Below, piece after piece: positions 7,706 through 14,905 of a stretch of DNA of 64,000 bases. The stretch is from contig CAZIBB010000001.1 in NCBI GenBank assembly GCA_964537075.1, positions 1 through 64,000 of the forward strand, in the 5' to 3' direction. This DNA is from CAYTED01 sp964537075. Its GTDB lineage: Bacteria; Patescibacteriota; Minisyncoccia; Moranbacterales; UBA1568. The notes beneath the pieces were generated by a model that was not told where the DNA came from, did not search any database, and was given only the letters and a program-made list of their open reading frames with translations. Positions within the stretch are counted from its first letter, which is position 1, and every line of letters begins with the position of its first letter. The translations under genes and the position numbers were made by a program.

Positions 7706-7708
7706 AAA

Positions 7709-7814
7709 ACATCAATTAACAATTAGCAGAGAACAGCGAACAAAACAAATAGAGAGACTCTTATCTTCCTCCTTTCCCCTGTTCATTGCTCTCTGTTCGC
7801 CGTTCACTGACCTT
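7709..7814. repeat. GAACAG-type degenerate inverted repeat after secF
   Basis: Left arm units such as AGAGAACAGCGAACAA (7725-7745) and right arm CTGTTCATTGCTCTCTGTTC (7777-7798) form an imperfect hairpin. The last codons of secF (SERRTESNEQGKGGR) are encoded by the repeat, so the repeat has displaced the native end of the gene or been recruited into it. Confidence 0.65.
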
Positions 7815-8702
7815 CATTTTGTATCGCGTGACGATCAGAGCGGAAGCGATATAAACGGATGAATACGTCCCAAAAACCACGCCCATCAAAAGCGCCGCGC
7901 CGAACCAACGAATACTCTCTCCGCCGAAGAAGGTCACCGCGACGAGCACGATCACGACCGTTAGCGACGTATTGATCGAACGTCCAAGCGTCTCGTTGAT
8001 GGAGCGATTCACTGTTATCTCGAAATCATCCTTGCTAGTGGCAGAACGCTGAAGATTTTCACGGATACGATCATATACCACGATCGTATCGTTGACTGAG
8101 TATCCGAGGATGGTGAGGAGCGCCGCGACAAATGGTACGCCTACTTCGATATCATAGAATCGTCCGAGCAAAACGAAAAATCCGATAACAACCAGGATAT
8201 CATGTGAAAGCGCGATAACCGCTCCGATGCCATACTCCCACGAAGAGATCGGGCGTGACACGCGGCGAAACGCCCAGGCGATATAAGCGGCGATGGCGAA
8301 CACCGAAAGGAATATCCCTGTGAAAGCATTGCGCTTGATCTGATCCGATACGGATGCGCCGATGAAATCCGTACGAAGCTGCACAACATCAGGATCAAGT
8401 TCCTTGATCTTTGTCAGTACAATATCATTGGCGCTCGCATCTGAGGCGAAATAGCGAATCAATACCCCATTTTTTTCCGTTGGCTGGATAGTCAGACTCC
8501 GAAGTTCAACGCTCGTAAGGGCTCCTGTTATCTCCATAACTTGAGGAGCAGGATCCTTAGTAAAGCGCAGTTCCATGAGCGTCCCTCCCTTGAAATCGAT
8601 ACCCAATCGAAGTCCCCATAGTATAAGAATCGCCACACTTGCTATCGTGAGGATTCCTGAAAACCAGTAGGCGTATTTTCTTTTTTGAATAATCTGCAAC
8701 AT
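7761..8702 (-). CDS. secF: protein translocase subunit SecF
   Basis: Partner of SecD in the membrane complex that uses the proton gradient to help pull proteins out through SecYEG. About 313 residues: N-terminal membrane segment (AYWFSGILTIASVAILILWG) followed by the conserved GIDFKGGTLMEL motif, a short periplasmic domain, and five C-terminal membrane segments with GYSVNDTIVVYDRIREN, the family signature. The C-terminal tail (about 15 residues) comes from a spacer repeat. It lies downstream of secD with a 112-nt gap also filled by a repeat. Confidence 0.95.
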   Translation of the reverse strand: MLQIIQKRKYAYWFSGILTIASVAILILWGLRLGIDFKGGTLMELRFTKDPAPQVMEITGALTSVELRSLTIQPTEKNGVLIRYFASDASANDIVLTKIKELDPDVVQLRTDFIGASVSDQIKRNAFTGIFLSVFAIAAYIAWAFRRVSRPISSWEYGIGAVIALSHDILVVIGFFVLLGRFYDIEVGVPFVAALLTILGYSVNDTIVVYDRIRENLQRSATSKDDFEITVNRSINETLGRSINTSLTVVIVLVAVTFFGGESIRWFGAALLMGVVFGTYSSVYIASALIVTRYKMKVSERRTESNEQGKGGR

Positions 8703-8816
8703 ATATGTCAGTGATCAGTGAACAACGAGCAAGGAACAGCCACAAAAGAACAATTCATCAATATTCATTCCCATCTTTTCGCTTCCTGTTCTCTGTTCAT
8801 TGTTCTTTGATTATTT
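8701..8816. repeat. GAACAG-type degenerate inverted repeat between secD and secF
   Basis: Left arm CAGTGAACAACGAGCAAGG (8715-8733) and right arm TTCCTGTTCTCTGTTCATTG (8782-8801) are imperfect reverse complements made of GAACA(A/G)NG units. Same family as 7709-7814 and the tract in pheS. No T-run. Confidence 0.65.
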
Positions 8817-10497
8817 ATTTCAGGAGTTTCTTCGGAGCGACGAGAAGCGCCCTCTTGTCTTCAAACCAATCTCGGATCAGGAATTTCGTCGTCACCCGTA
8901 CGAGCACCACTGCGGTGAACAGCGAAAGGAGTACACCGAGAGCGAGGATCACCGCAAATCCCTTCACGAATCCCGTACCGAAACCGATGAGGATGACCGT
9001 CGTGATAAGTGTCGAGACATGTCCGTCCCGAATACTCGGCCACGCCCGACGATATCCTTCGATGAGAGACTTCGCCACGCTCTTGCCATAGGAGAGCTCT
9101 TCACGGGTTCGTTCGAAAATAAGTACATTAGCATCAACCGCGATGCCGATGGAAAGAATGAATCCAGCGATACCCGAGAGTGTCATCGTGATCGGGAATG
9201 GAGTGAAAATCGAAAGTTTGAAAATCGTGACGAGCATCGCCGTATAGAGAAGGAGGGCGAAGACCGCAATCAATCCGAGAAAGCGATAGAAGAGAATCAT
9301 GAACACCGCGACCGCAATAAGCCCGATAGCGCCGGCAGAGAGACTTGCCTTGAGCGCACTTTCCCCAAGCGAGGCATCCACGCTCTGCTGACCCACAAGC
9401 GTGATAGGAACGGGAAGAGCACCTTCGTTGAGCCGTTTCACGAGATCATTCGCTTCCTGCATGGTGAAATTTCCCGTGATCACCGCCTGACCGTTGATGA
9501 TCTCATTCTGAATCGTCGGTGCGGTGACCTGCTGCTGATCGATATAGATGGCAAGGGGTTTGCCGATATTTCGCTTGGTGATATCCGCGAACAATTTCGT
9601 CCCTTCATCATCGAAACGGATAGCGATCTGCGGGGATCCGACCCCCTGGCTCTGATAATCGACATACGCGTCCTTCAGATTTTTTCCCGAGAGTCCGGTC
9701 GCTTTGAATTTGAGATCAGGATACATGTCCGGCGATTGCTTCGCGAAGAGGATATGCGCCGCACGAACCTCGCGCGCATCGCCCTCGCCCCTCTCTTCAA
9801 GTTTCTTGATGATATGCCAGCCATACTGACTCTCAACGAGCGTCGGCCACACTTTTCCATCCTTGAAATCAGTATTGAAAACAACCGTATCGAATTCTGA
9901 GACATAGGTTCCCCGCTTGGCGAAGTCGAGATCCCCGCCCTTGTCCTTCGATCCCGGATCGGCAGAAAATTCTTTCGCGAGTGCCTCGAAGTCTCCGTCT
10001 TTCTGTACCTTCGCCATCGTATCATCTGCATCCTGTTTCGCCTTCGTATTCGCCTGATCGAACATGGCCTGCGTCTGTGGATCCAGCTCGCCCTGCTCAC
10101 GAAAATCAAGAAACGGAGTGTCTTGAATCATTTTCTTCGCCTTCTCGATATCCTTCACGCCAGGAAGCTCCACGATAATGTGGTGTTCGAGTCCGGACTG
10201 CGACAATTGCACCAGCGGCTCCCCCACGCCGAAAGCATTCACGCGACGCTCGATCACGGCCTCAGCCGCCTGTAACGCATCTGCCACCTTGGCATCGGGG
10301 ATTTCCGTTATATCAGCCTTGTACTCGAGATGAATACCTCCCTGCAGATCGAGTCCGAGATTGATCTTCAAAGCATTGAGCTTTTCAAATCCCCAGGGGA
10401 AAAATTTAATAGACTGTGGATAGGCGACGACACCGCAAAAGAGTCCCAGGAAAAGGACGGCGAGAAACTGATTGCGGATTTTCGTGCGAAGGTTCAT
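8815..10497 (-). CDS. secD: protein translocase subunit SecD with inserted parvulin-like domain
   Basis: Membrane subunit of SecDF. 560 residues from the ATG at 10497 (MNLRTKIRNQFLAV), which follows the family; the in-frame ATG at 10548 adds an unlikely tail. Residues 11-27 form the first membrane segment, LGLDLQGGIHLEYK (47-60) is the SecD signature, and P1 begins with VIERRVNAFGV and TPFLDFREQG (127-136). Residues about 153-252 are not SecD: DGDFEALAKEFSADPGS, KGGDLDF, EFDTVVF and QYGWHIIKKLEE match a PpiC/parvulin domain. Normal SecD resumes at TGLSGKNLKDAYVDY (267) and continues through FAEITKRN-like, ITGNFTMQEA and five C-terminal membrane segments. Confidence 0.95.
   Translation of the reverse strand: MNLRTKIRNQFLAVLFLGLFCGVVAYPQSIKFFPWGFEKLNALKINLGLDLQGGIHLEYKADITEIPDAKVADALQAAEAVIERRVNAFGVGEPLVQLSQSGLEHHIIVELPGVKDIEKAKKMIQDTPFLDFREQGELDPQTQAMFDQANTKAKQDADDTMAKVQKDGDFEALAKEFSADPGSKDKGGDLDFAKRGTYVSEFDTVVFNTDFKDGKVWPTLVESQYGWHIIKKLEERGEGDAREVRAAHILFAKQSPDMYPDLKFKATGLSGKNLKDAYVDYQSQGVGSPQIAIRFDDEGTKLFADITKRNIGKPLAIYIDQQQVTAPTIQNEIINGQAVITGNFTMQEANDLVKRLNEGALPVPITLVGQQSVDASLGESALKASLSAGAIGLIAVAVFMILFYRFLGLIAVFALLLYTAMLVTIFKLSIFTPFPITMTLSGIAGFILSIGIAVDANVLIFERTREELSYGKSVAKSLIEGYRRAWPSIRDGHVSTLITTVILIGFGTGFVKGFAVILALGVLLSLFTAVVLVRVTTKFLIRDWFEDKRALLVAPKKLLK
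9742..10041 (-). other. parvulin (PpiC-type) domain inserted in SecD
   Basis: Codons for SecD residues about 153-252. Parvulin hallmarks occur in family order: GDFEALAKEFS, DPGSKDKGGDLDF, VSEFDTVVFN, and YGWHIIKKLEE. The first parvulin strand (usually xVxAxHIL) is missing at the beginning, while VRAAHILF appears right after the last strand, so the domain is either circularly permuted or a tandem pair whose second copy is truncated. If active it would be a prolyl isomerase acting on segments leaving the Sec channel. This is inference from motif similarity. Confidence 0.75.
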
Positions 10498-10548
10498 AGG
10501 AGCCAGTATAACGGGTATTATGGCGCAGAGCAAGCCTCTCAATTCCAC

Positions 10549-10571
10549 AAAAAAAAGTAGCTTGCGCTACT
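10549..10571 (-). terminator. terminator after the mini-ORF at 10567
   Basis: AGTAGC (10556-10561), loop TTGC, GCTACT (10566-10571), followed on the minus strand by seven Ts. The stem overlaps the stop codon of the 21-residue reading frame. Confidence 0.7.
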
Positions 10572-10632
10572 TCTTCTTATCTTTCTTCGGCTTTTTCTTC
10601 TCTCTCCTTTCGGAGTTGTTTCCCTTTGCCAT
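10567..10632 (-). CDS. 21-residue lysine-rich mini-protein
   Basis: Reading frame MAKGNNSERREKKKPK followed by KDKKK and a TAG stop, with a terminator overlapping the stop. It resembles small conserved bacterial proteins of the form MAKGQxxxNREaKKPKK seen in many genomes and annotated as hypothetical. Only a weak AGAAAG-type ribosome-binding site is visible. It lies between secD and a structured repeat whose outer arm starts at 10654. Likely expressed because of the terminator and the conserved beginning, but function is unknown. Confidence 0.55.
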   Translation of the reverse strand: MAKGNNSERREKKKPKKDKKK

Positions 10633-10653
10633 AATCTTTCTGTTACTGCTTAC

Positions 10654-10839
10654 TGAATCTATCCGATATCTCATGTCTTGAGAAAATGTTCAGATTACGA
10701 GCGAAAATTCTGAGAAAGTGAGAAGGGCTATCTAGATAACCCGACGAGCTTTTCAGGATTTGCAGCCGGAATCTGAATGTTTTATCAGACGAGCCGTTTT
10801 TTCTTTTATATTACGGCGGTGAGATATCGGATAGATTCA
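10654..10839 (+). repeat. structured element family 1, copy A
   Basis: Outer arms TGAATCTATCCGATATCTCA (10654-10673) and its perfect reverse complement (10820-10839), an inner helix of about 14 pairs including two G-T pairs (10684-10697 with 10768-10783), and a 69-nt core at 10699-10767 that differs from copies B and C at about four positions. Orientation is given by the strand on which the non-Watson-Crick positions are G-U rather than A-C. It occupies the gap between the mini-ORF and the PurM-like gene. No open reading frame. Confidence 0.85.
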
Positions 10840-10942
10840 TGTTCTATTATATCACAAATTTTTTAACGTCAAAGAAAAAAGCACCACCACGCATAAGCGC
10901 GACAGTGCTCTGTTATTTTACGATTCAAGCGATTGATGTCGA

Positions 10943-12121
10943 TCAGTACTCGAAGATTCCGAATGGGGTTTCTAGTTTCACAGTATTTCCCGCTTCACCC
11001 GATGAGTAACACTCACCAAGCTCATGGAGGGATACATTCATCTGCTTCGCTATCCACTCGAGAACCGGCTGAATCTTTTTGTCGCCGACGATATCGATAC
11101 CGACACCACAGTTGAAATTCTGGTACATGTCGCGCCACGCTTCTCCAGACTCACTCTGCACGAGAGAAAAGATGCTCGGCGTCGGAGGCATTTGCTTCCG
11201 ATACAGAATCCCTCCTTTCCCAAGATGGAGGACCTTGGTCGCGCCACCACCAGTATTCATGGTGATGCCATGAAGCGACTGGAGATTTCCATTTACATTC
11301 AGCATGGCGAGAAGTAACTTGATCAAGAGGGCCCATTGTCGAGTCGGAGAAGTAAGTGCCTGACCGACTGACACACCATTTAATACGGGTGGCGTGTCGC
11401 TGGCAAAAAAATTACCAGAATACTTCACACCATCACGCACCAAATCAGGATACTTTTCAGTATACTGCTCGTGCATCAAACACATTCGCGCAAGCGTCAG
11501 GCCGTTCGACATGATTCCGGAATTCACTTCGGATTCCCACGCGGCTCGGCCGTTGCTGGCAAAGCCCCAAATGCGATCGCCCTCCCGTACATTTCCGAGG
11601 ATGAGATCACTCTCCATCGCCTTGGCATGCACATTCACATCGAATGCGACCGTCTGCACCTGATGAGGAAGGTCGGCCGTCTCGCCACCCAGGAAATACA
11701 TCTTGAAGCCCCTGTTGCGATATAGCTCCCGAAGCTCGGCGAGACGATCCCCGATCTGCTCCATAATAATCTGTTTCGGAACATTAAAACCGTTCACATT
11801 GAGGATATCCGTCACGGTCATTAGGCCATGCGTAAATCCCGCTGCAGCAATATCGCCCGTATTCATGGAGAGCGCGTCATCCGCCGCGCCACGGAAAATT
11901 TCCGGGTCGCCGAGTTCGCGATACATGAGCACACGTTGGATGAACTTGCTCCCGTCGCCGTCCATGTGACCAGTAAACACTTCGCCCGGTCGATCCGGAT
12001 CGCGGACGATATTCACGAACGCCCCAGGGAAATCATTGTCGACGAGCGATCCGAAAACTCTCCGGACAGACCCCTTCATCGCATCCACACCGAGCGCCGC
12101 ATATTGGCTCTGATCTGCCAT
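10943..12121 (-). CDS. PurM-like (AIR synthase related) protein
   Basis: 392 residues related to phosphoribosylformylglycinamidine cyclo-ligase (ATP-dependent ring closure to aminoimidazole ribotide). Family features: YAALGVDAMKG near the start, THGLMTVTDILN, FLGGETADLP, SGIMSNGLTLAR and NFNCGVGIDIVGDKK near the C-terminus. No other purine-pathway gene is in the window, and such pathways are usually absent in streamlined CPR genomes, so the true substrate is open. Start at 12121 has GAGGAG upstream and a promoter-like TTGACC-16-TATACT at 12196-12223. Confidence 0.82.
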   Translation of the reverse strand: MADQSQYAALGVDAMKGSVRRVFGSLVDNDFPGAFVNIVRDPDRPGEVFTGHMDGDGSKFIQRVLMYRELGDPEIFRGAADDALSMNTGDIAAAGFTHGLMTVTDILNVNGFNVPKQIIMEQIGDRLAELRELYRNRGFKMYFLGGETADLPHQVQTVAFDVNVHAKAMESDLILGNVREGDRIWGFASNGRAAWESEVNSGIMSNGLTLARMCLMHEQYTEKYPDLVRDGVKYSGNFFASDTPPVLNGVSVGQALTSPTRQWALLIKLLLAMLNVNGNLQSLHGITMNTGGGATKVLHLGKGGILYRKQMPPTPSIFSLVQSESGEAWRDMYQNFNCGVGIDIVGDKKIQPVLEWIAKQMNVSLHELGECYSSGEAGNTVKLETPFGIFEY

Positions 12122-12195
12122 GGTTTCTTCTCCTCTTCACTCAAGATATGTTGCGGTTGGAATATAGAAAAACAACGTTTAAAGAACGATGTATG

Positions 12196-12223
12196 AGTAT
12201 ATCATTTTTCATACGTTGGTCAA
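12196..12223 (-). promoter_or_regulatory. promoter of the PurM-like gene
   Basis: Minus strand TTGACC (12218-12223) and TATACT (12196-12201) with a 16-nt spacer, about 75 nt upstream of the start codon. It overlaps the 3' end-proximal region after the GIY-YIG stop at 12220. Confidence 0.6.
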
Positions 12224-12501
12224 TTTTCGGAGCTATTAGTCTGATATACTGATATCAGAATCAGCTTCTTCCCCCGAGAAAGTTTTTTTATGCGGGATTC
12301 TTCGATGGAAGCAGCGGAACGATCCTTGAATGCCTTCGTATATGCCAATCTGACCGGACGCCTGGCACGAGTATATTTCGCGCCCAGGGTCGAGCTGTTG
12401 TGCTCGACAAGCCTGCGCTCCATATCGGTCGTGATACCGGTATACAGAGTCCCATCCGCGCATTCGAGAATATAGAGGATATATTTCGTTTTTTTCTTCA
12501 T
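12220..12501 (-). CDS. GIY-YIG nuclease-family protein (UPF0213 type)
   Basis: About 93 residues from MKKKTKYILYILECADG at 12501. The GIY-YIG module is visible as YILYILECADGTLYTGITTDMERRLVEHN, with the downstream Arg and a Glu-rich helix (SIEESRIKKLSRGKK). Members such as YhbQ are small stand-alone proteins with proposed DNA repair or processing roles. The in-frame extension upstream of 12501 (VIPSLSRNLDPSARRL) is encoded by an intergenic palindromic repeat and is unlikely to be translated. It follows a DUF1697 gene on the same strand. Confidence 0.88.
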   Translation of the reverse strand: MKKKTKYILYILECADGTLYTGITTDMERRLVEHNSSTLGAKYTRARRPVRLAYTKAFKDRSAASIEESRIKKLSRGKKLILISVYQTNSSEN

Positions 12502-12531
12502 ATATCTTCGAAGTAAAACAATCACTAAGTT

Positions 12532-12591
12532 GTCATCCCGACCGAGTCTTCGAGCGGAGGGATCTAGATTCCTCGACAGGCTCGGAATGAC
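12532..12591. repeat. GTCATCCCGA / TCGGAATGAC palindromic repeat
   Basis: GTCATCCCGACCGAGTC at the left and its imperfect complement CTCGGAATGAC at the right, with inner CGAG/CCTCG. Repeats of this form (translated as VIPSLSRNLDPSA) are known from many unrelated bacteria. It fills the spacer between the DUF1697 and GIY-YIG genes. Confidence 0.7.
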
Positions 12592-12596
12592 AAAAG

Positions 12597-13139
12597 CTAC
12601 GCTCCTGCCAATTCGAGAAGTTTCAATACTGTTTTCCAATTTCTCGTGGTCGCGATAAGGCCGGTTTTCTTTTCAAAAAAAGAATTAGAGAGTTTCGTCT
12701 TCCCATACCCATTCGAACAGAAAAGGTAGACCGTCTTTCCAGAAAAAATACATTCGTCCCCGCCATACTCTCCCGCCAGGATATCATCGACGATCAATCG
12801 ATTCGGCGTATCGGAAAGGAATGTCACATGAAGTTTCGATATATCCGCATCCCTTCTCTTCAAGAAAGGATTGTCCATGACAATCGTCGCCCATTCTTCT
12901 TTCGTCTTCACGAAAACCGGCACCGAAAAACCGAATATATCCCGTATCGCTTCTTTGATTTTTTTCTCCAATACATAATGCTTCACCGCCCCGGACTGAA
13001 ACACGGCGTTCCCGCTCTGGATGTAGGTGGTCACTCCTGTCAGACCGAGATCTTCAAGAAGAGCGCGGAGTTTCTCCATTGATATCATTTTCTGCCCGTT
13101 CACATTGATGCCCCGAAGCAGGGCGATAGAGGTATGCAT
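12597..13139 (-). CDS. DUF1697 family protein
   Basis: About 180 residues. The N-terminus HTSIALLRGINVNGQKMI and TYIQSGNAVFQS are the DUF1697 signature; the C-terminal part has the conserved FGKTKLSN-like GYGKTKLSNSFFEKKTG and TTRNWKTVLKL. Function of the family is unknown; no catalytic residues established. The start is taken at MHTSIALL (13139); MNMHTS two codons upstream (13145) is equally possible. Its stop lies next to the palindromic repeat at 12532-12591. Confidence 0.9.
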   Translation of the reverse strand: MHTSIALLRGINVNGQKMISMEKLRALLEDLGLTGVTTYIQSGNAVFQSGAVKHYVLEKKIKEAIRDIFGFSVPVFVKTKEEWATIVMDNPFLKRRDADISKLHVTFLSDTPNRLIVDDILAGEYGGDECIFSGKTVYLFCSNGYGKTKLSNSFFEKKTGLIATTRNWKTVLKLLELAGA

Positions 13140-13227
13140 ATTCATTTCTTCGATAATAGAACCCTCCCAGTATAGCATTCGCCACGGCATAATAATCAAG
13201 GAGCGACACTACTCCCCATGCTTACAT

Positions 13228-13268
13228 AAAAAAACCGCCTCGGGGAAAAATTTCTTTCCCTTTGGCGG
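13228..13268 (-). terminator. terminator of the PhoH-family gene
   Basis: CCGCC...GGG and CCC...GGCGG arms (13235-13268) followed on the minus strand by seven Ts (13228-13234), 24 nt past the stop of the gene at 13292. Confidence 0.85.
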
Positions 13269-13291
13269 AATAATGCCTCCGTACCATGATT

Positions 13292-14776
13292 CTACAGCAC
13301 TTCGCCCGCGTGATCGGCCAGGCGCGAGCGTTCGCCGCGCTGCAGCGTCACGTGACCAGAGTGCGCCCAATTCTTGAAGCGATCGACGACATAGGTGAGT
13401 CCCGATGACCCTTCAGTCAGGTAAGGCGTGTCGATCTGCGCGATGTTACCGAGACAAACCACCTTGGTGCCAGGGCCGGCGCGGGTGATCAGGGTTTTCA
13501 TCTGCTTGGGTGTGAGGTTCTGCGCCTCATCGATGATGAGAAACTTATTCAGGAAAGTGCGCCCGCGCATGAAATTGAGCGACTTCACCTTGATGCGGCT
13601 GCGGATCAGGTCCATGGTGGCGGCGCGGCCCCAGTCACCGCCGTAATTGGCGGATGTGGAGCCGCCCGGCGAATGCGATGACTTGTCGGCGCGTTCACCG
13701 TTATTCTCCGCCGGCCGGTTGAGCACATCGAGATTGTCTTCGACGGCACCCATCCACGGCGTCATTTTCTCTTCTTCCGTGCCAGGGAGGAATCCGATAT
13801 CCTCTCCGACCGGCACGGTGACACGAGTGATGATGATCTCGCTGAAGCGTTTACCTTCGATGGTCTGCGTCAGTGCGGCGGCGAGCGTCAAAAGCGTTTT
13901 ACCCGTCCCTGCCTGACCCAAAAGCGTGACGAAATCGATTTCCGGGTCCATCAGCAGGTTCATGGCAAAGTTCTGCTCGCGGTTACGGGCAGTAATGCCC
14001 CACACCGCATTTTTTGTGTGACTGTAGTCAACCAGGGTCGATATCACCGCACTCTTGGTTGACCCTTCACGCACCCTGGCATGGAAAGGTTTGTCGTTCT
14101 TCGGGCCGGGTTCGAGATAGACGAACTCATTCACCATCATATTGGGACAGAGCGGACCGGCGACTTGGTACAGCGTGTGACCGTCCTTTTTCCACGACTT
14201 CATGTCATGGCCGTGGCTGTCCCAGAAATCATCCGGCAATTCCAGCGTGCCAGGATAAAGCAGATCGGTGTCCTCGAGCACCTTGTCATTGAAGTAATCC
14301 TGCGCTTCGAGACCCAACGCTTTGGCCTTGATGCGCATATTGATGTCCTTCGACACCAGGATGACCATACGGTTGGGAAATTGCTCCCGCAGGTGAATTA
14401 TGACACTGAGAATCTGGTTATCACCCCTGGTGGTCGGCAGTGAAGCAGGGATAATTCCATTCATCATTTCCGTCTGCAGGAAGAGCCGCCCCGAAGCGAG
14501 TTCCTTCGAAGGACCATGAAGGGCAATACCCTTCTTGATATCTTCTTCCGAACTAGAAACGATTTCATCGAGCAGGCGACTGGCCTGTCGGGCATTCCGC
14601 GCGACCTCCGACATGCCCTTCTTGTTGGAATCGAGTTCCTCGAGGGTTGTCATCGGAACGAAGGCGTCGTGCTCCTCAAACCGATAGAGGCTCGTCGGAT
14701 CGTGCATGAGCACATTGGTGTCGAGCACGAACAGTTTTTTCGGTTCTCCGGCAGGTGAGTGCGGATGTTTTTTCAC
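13292..14776 (-). CDS. PIN-domain PhoH-like ATPase/RNase (PhoH2 type)
   Basis: About 494 residues. N-terminal PIN domain (LFVLDTNVLMHDPTSLYRF, EELDSNKKG, later SKDINMRIKAKALG) followed by a PhoH AAA-type ATPase with Walker A LLGQAGTGKTLLTLAAAL and Walker B FLIIDEAQNLTP, plus the Arg-rich GERSRLADHA end. Such fusions act on RNA. Chosen start is GTG at 14776 with CCGGAG about 8 nt upstream; an ATG at 14812 would add 12 residues. A sampled stretch (13561-13620) is 60 percent GC against 45-50 percent in neighbours, and the protein closely resembles proteobacterial PhoH proteins, so horizontal acquisition is likely. Confidence 0.93.
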   Translation of the reverse strand: MKKHPHSPAGEPKKLFVLDTNVLMHDPTSLYRFEEHDAFVPMTTLEELDSNKKGMSEVARNARQASRLLDEIVSSSEEDIKKGIALHGPSKELASGRLFLQTEMMNGIIPASLPTTRGDNQILSVIIHLREQFPNRMVILVSKDINMRIKAKALGLEAQDYFNDKVLEDTDLLYPGTLELPDDFWDSHGHDMKSWKKDGHTLYQVAGPLCPNMMVNEFVYLEPGPKNDKPFHARVREGSTKSAVISTLVDYSHTKNAVWGITARNREQNFAMNLLMDPEIDFVTLLGQAGTGKTLLTLAAALTQTIEGKRFSEIIITRVTVPVGEDIGFLPGTEEEKMTPWMGAVEDNLDVLNRPAENNGERADKSSHSPGGSTSANYGGDWGRAATMDLIRSRIKVKSLNFMRGRTFLNKFLIIDEAQNLTPKQMKTLITRAGPGTKVVCLGNIAQIDTPYLTEGSSGLTYVVDRFKNWAHSGHVTLQRGERSRLADHAGEVL

Positions 14777-14905
14777 GATTGATTCTCCGGTTGTTAAAAC
14801 AAAAAAGATCATATTGCTTCATGACCTCATTCTTGCTGGCTCCAGCATACACCAATTCGAATAATTGGCAAGAGTAAGCCTTTTTTTTCGACAGACTCTG
14901 AGATA

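Noticed and set aside
8800..9900. 366-residue plus-strand ORF opposite secD
   Set aside because: Shadow of a strong minus-strand gene; composition is that of antisense codons (Arg, Glu, His rich) with no family motif.
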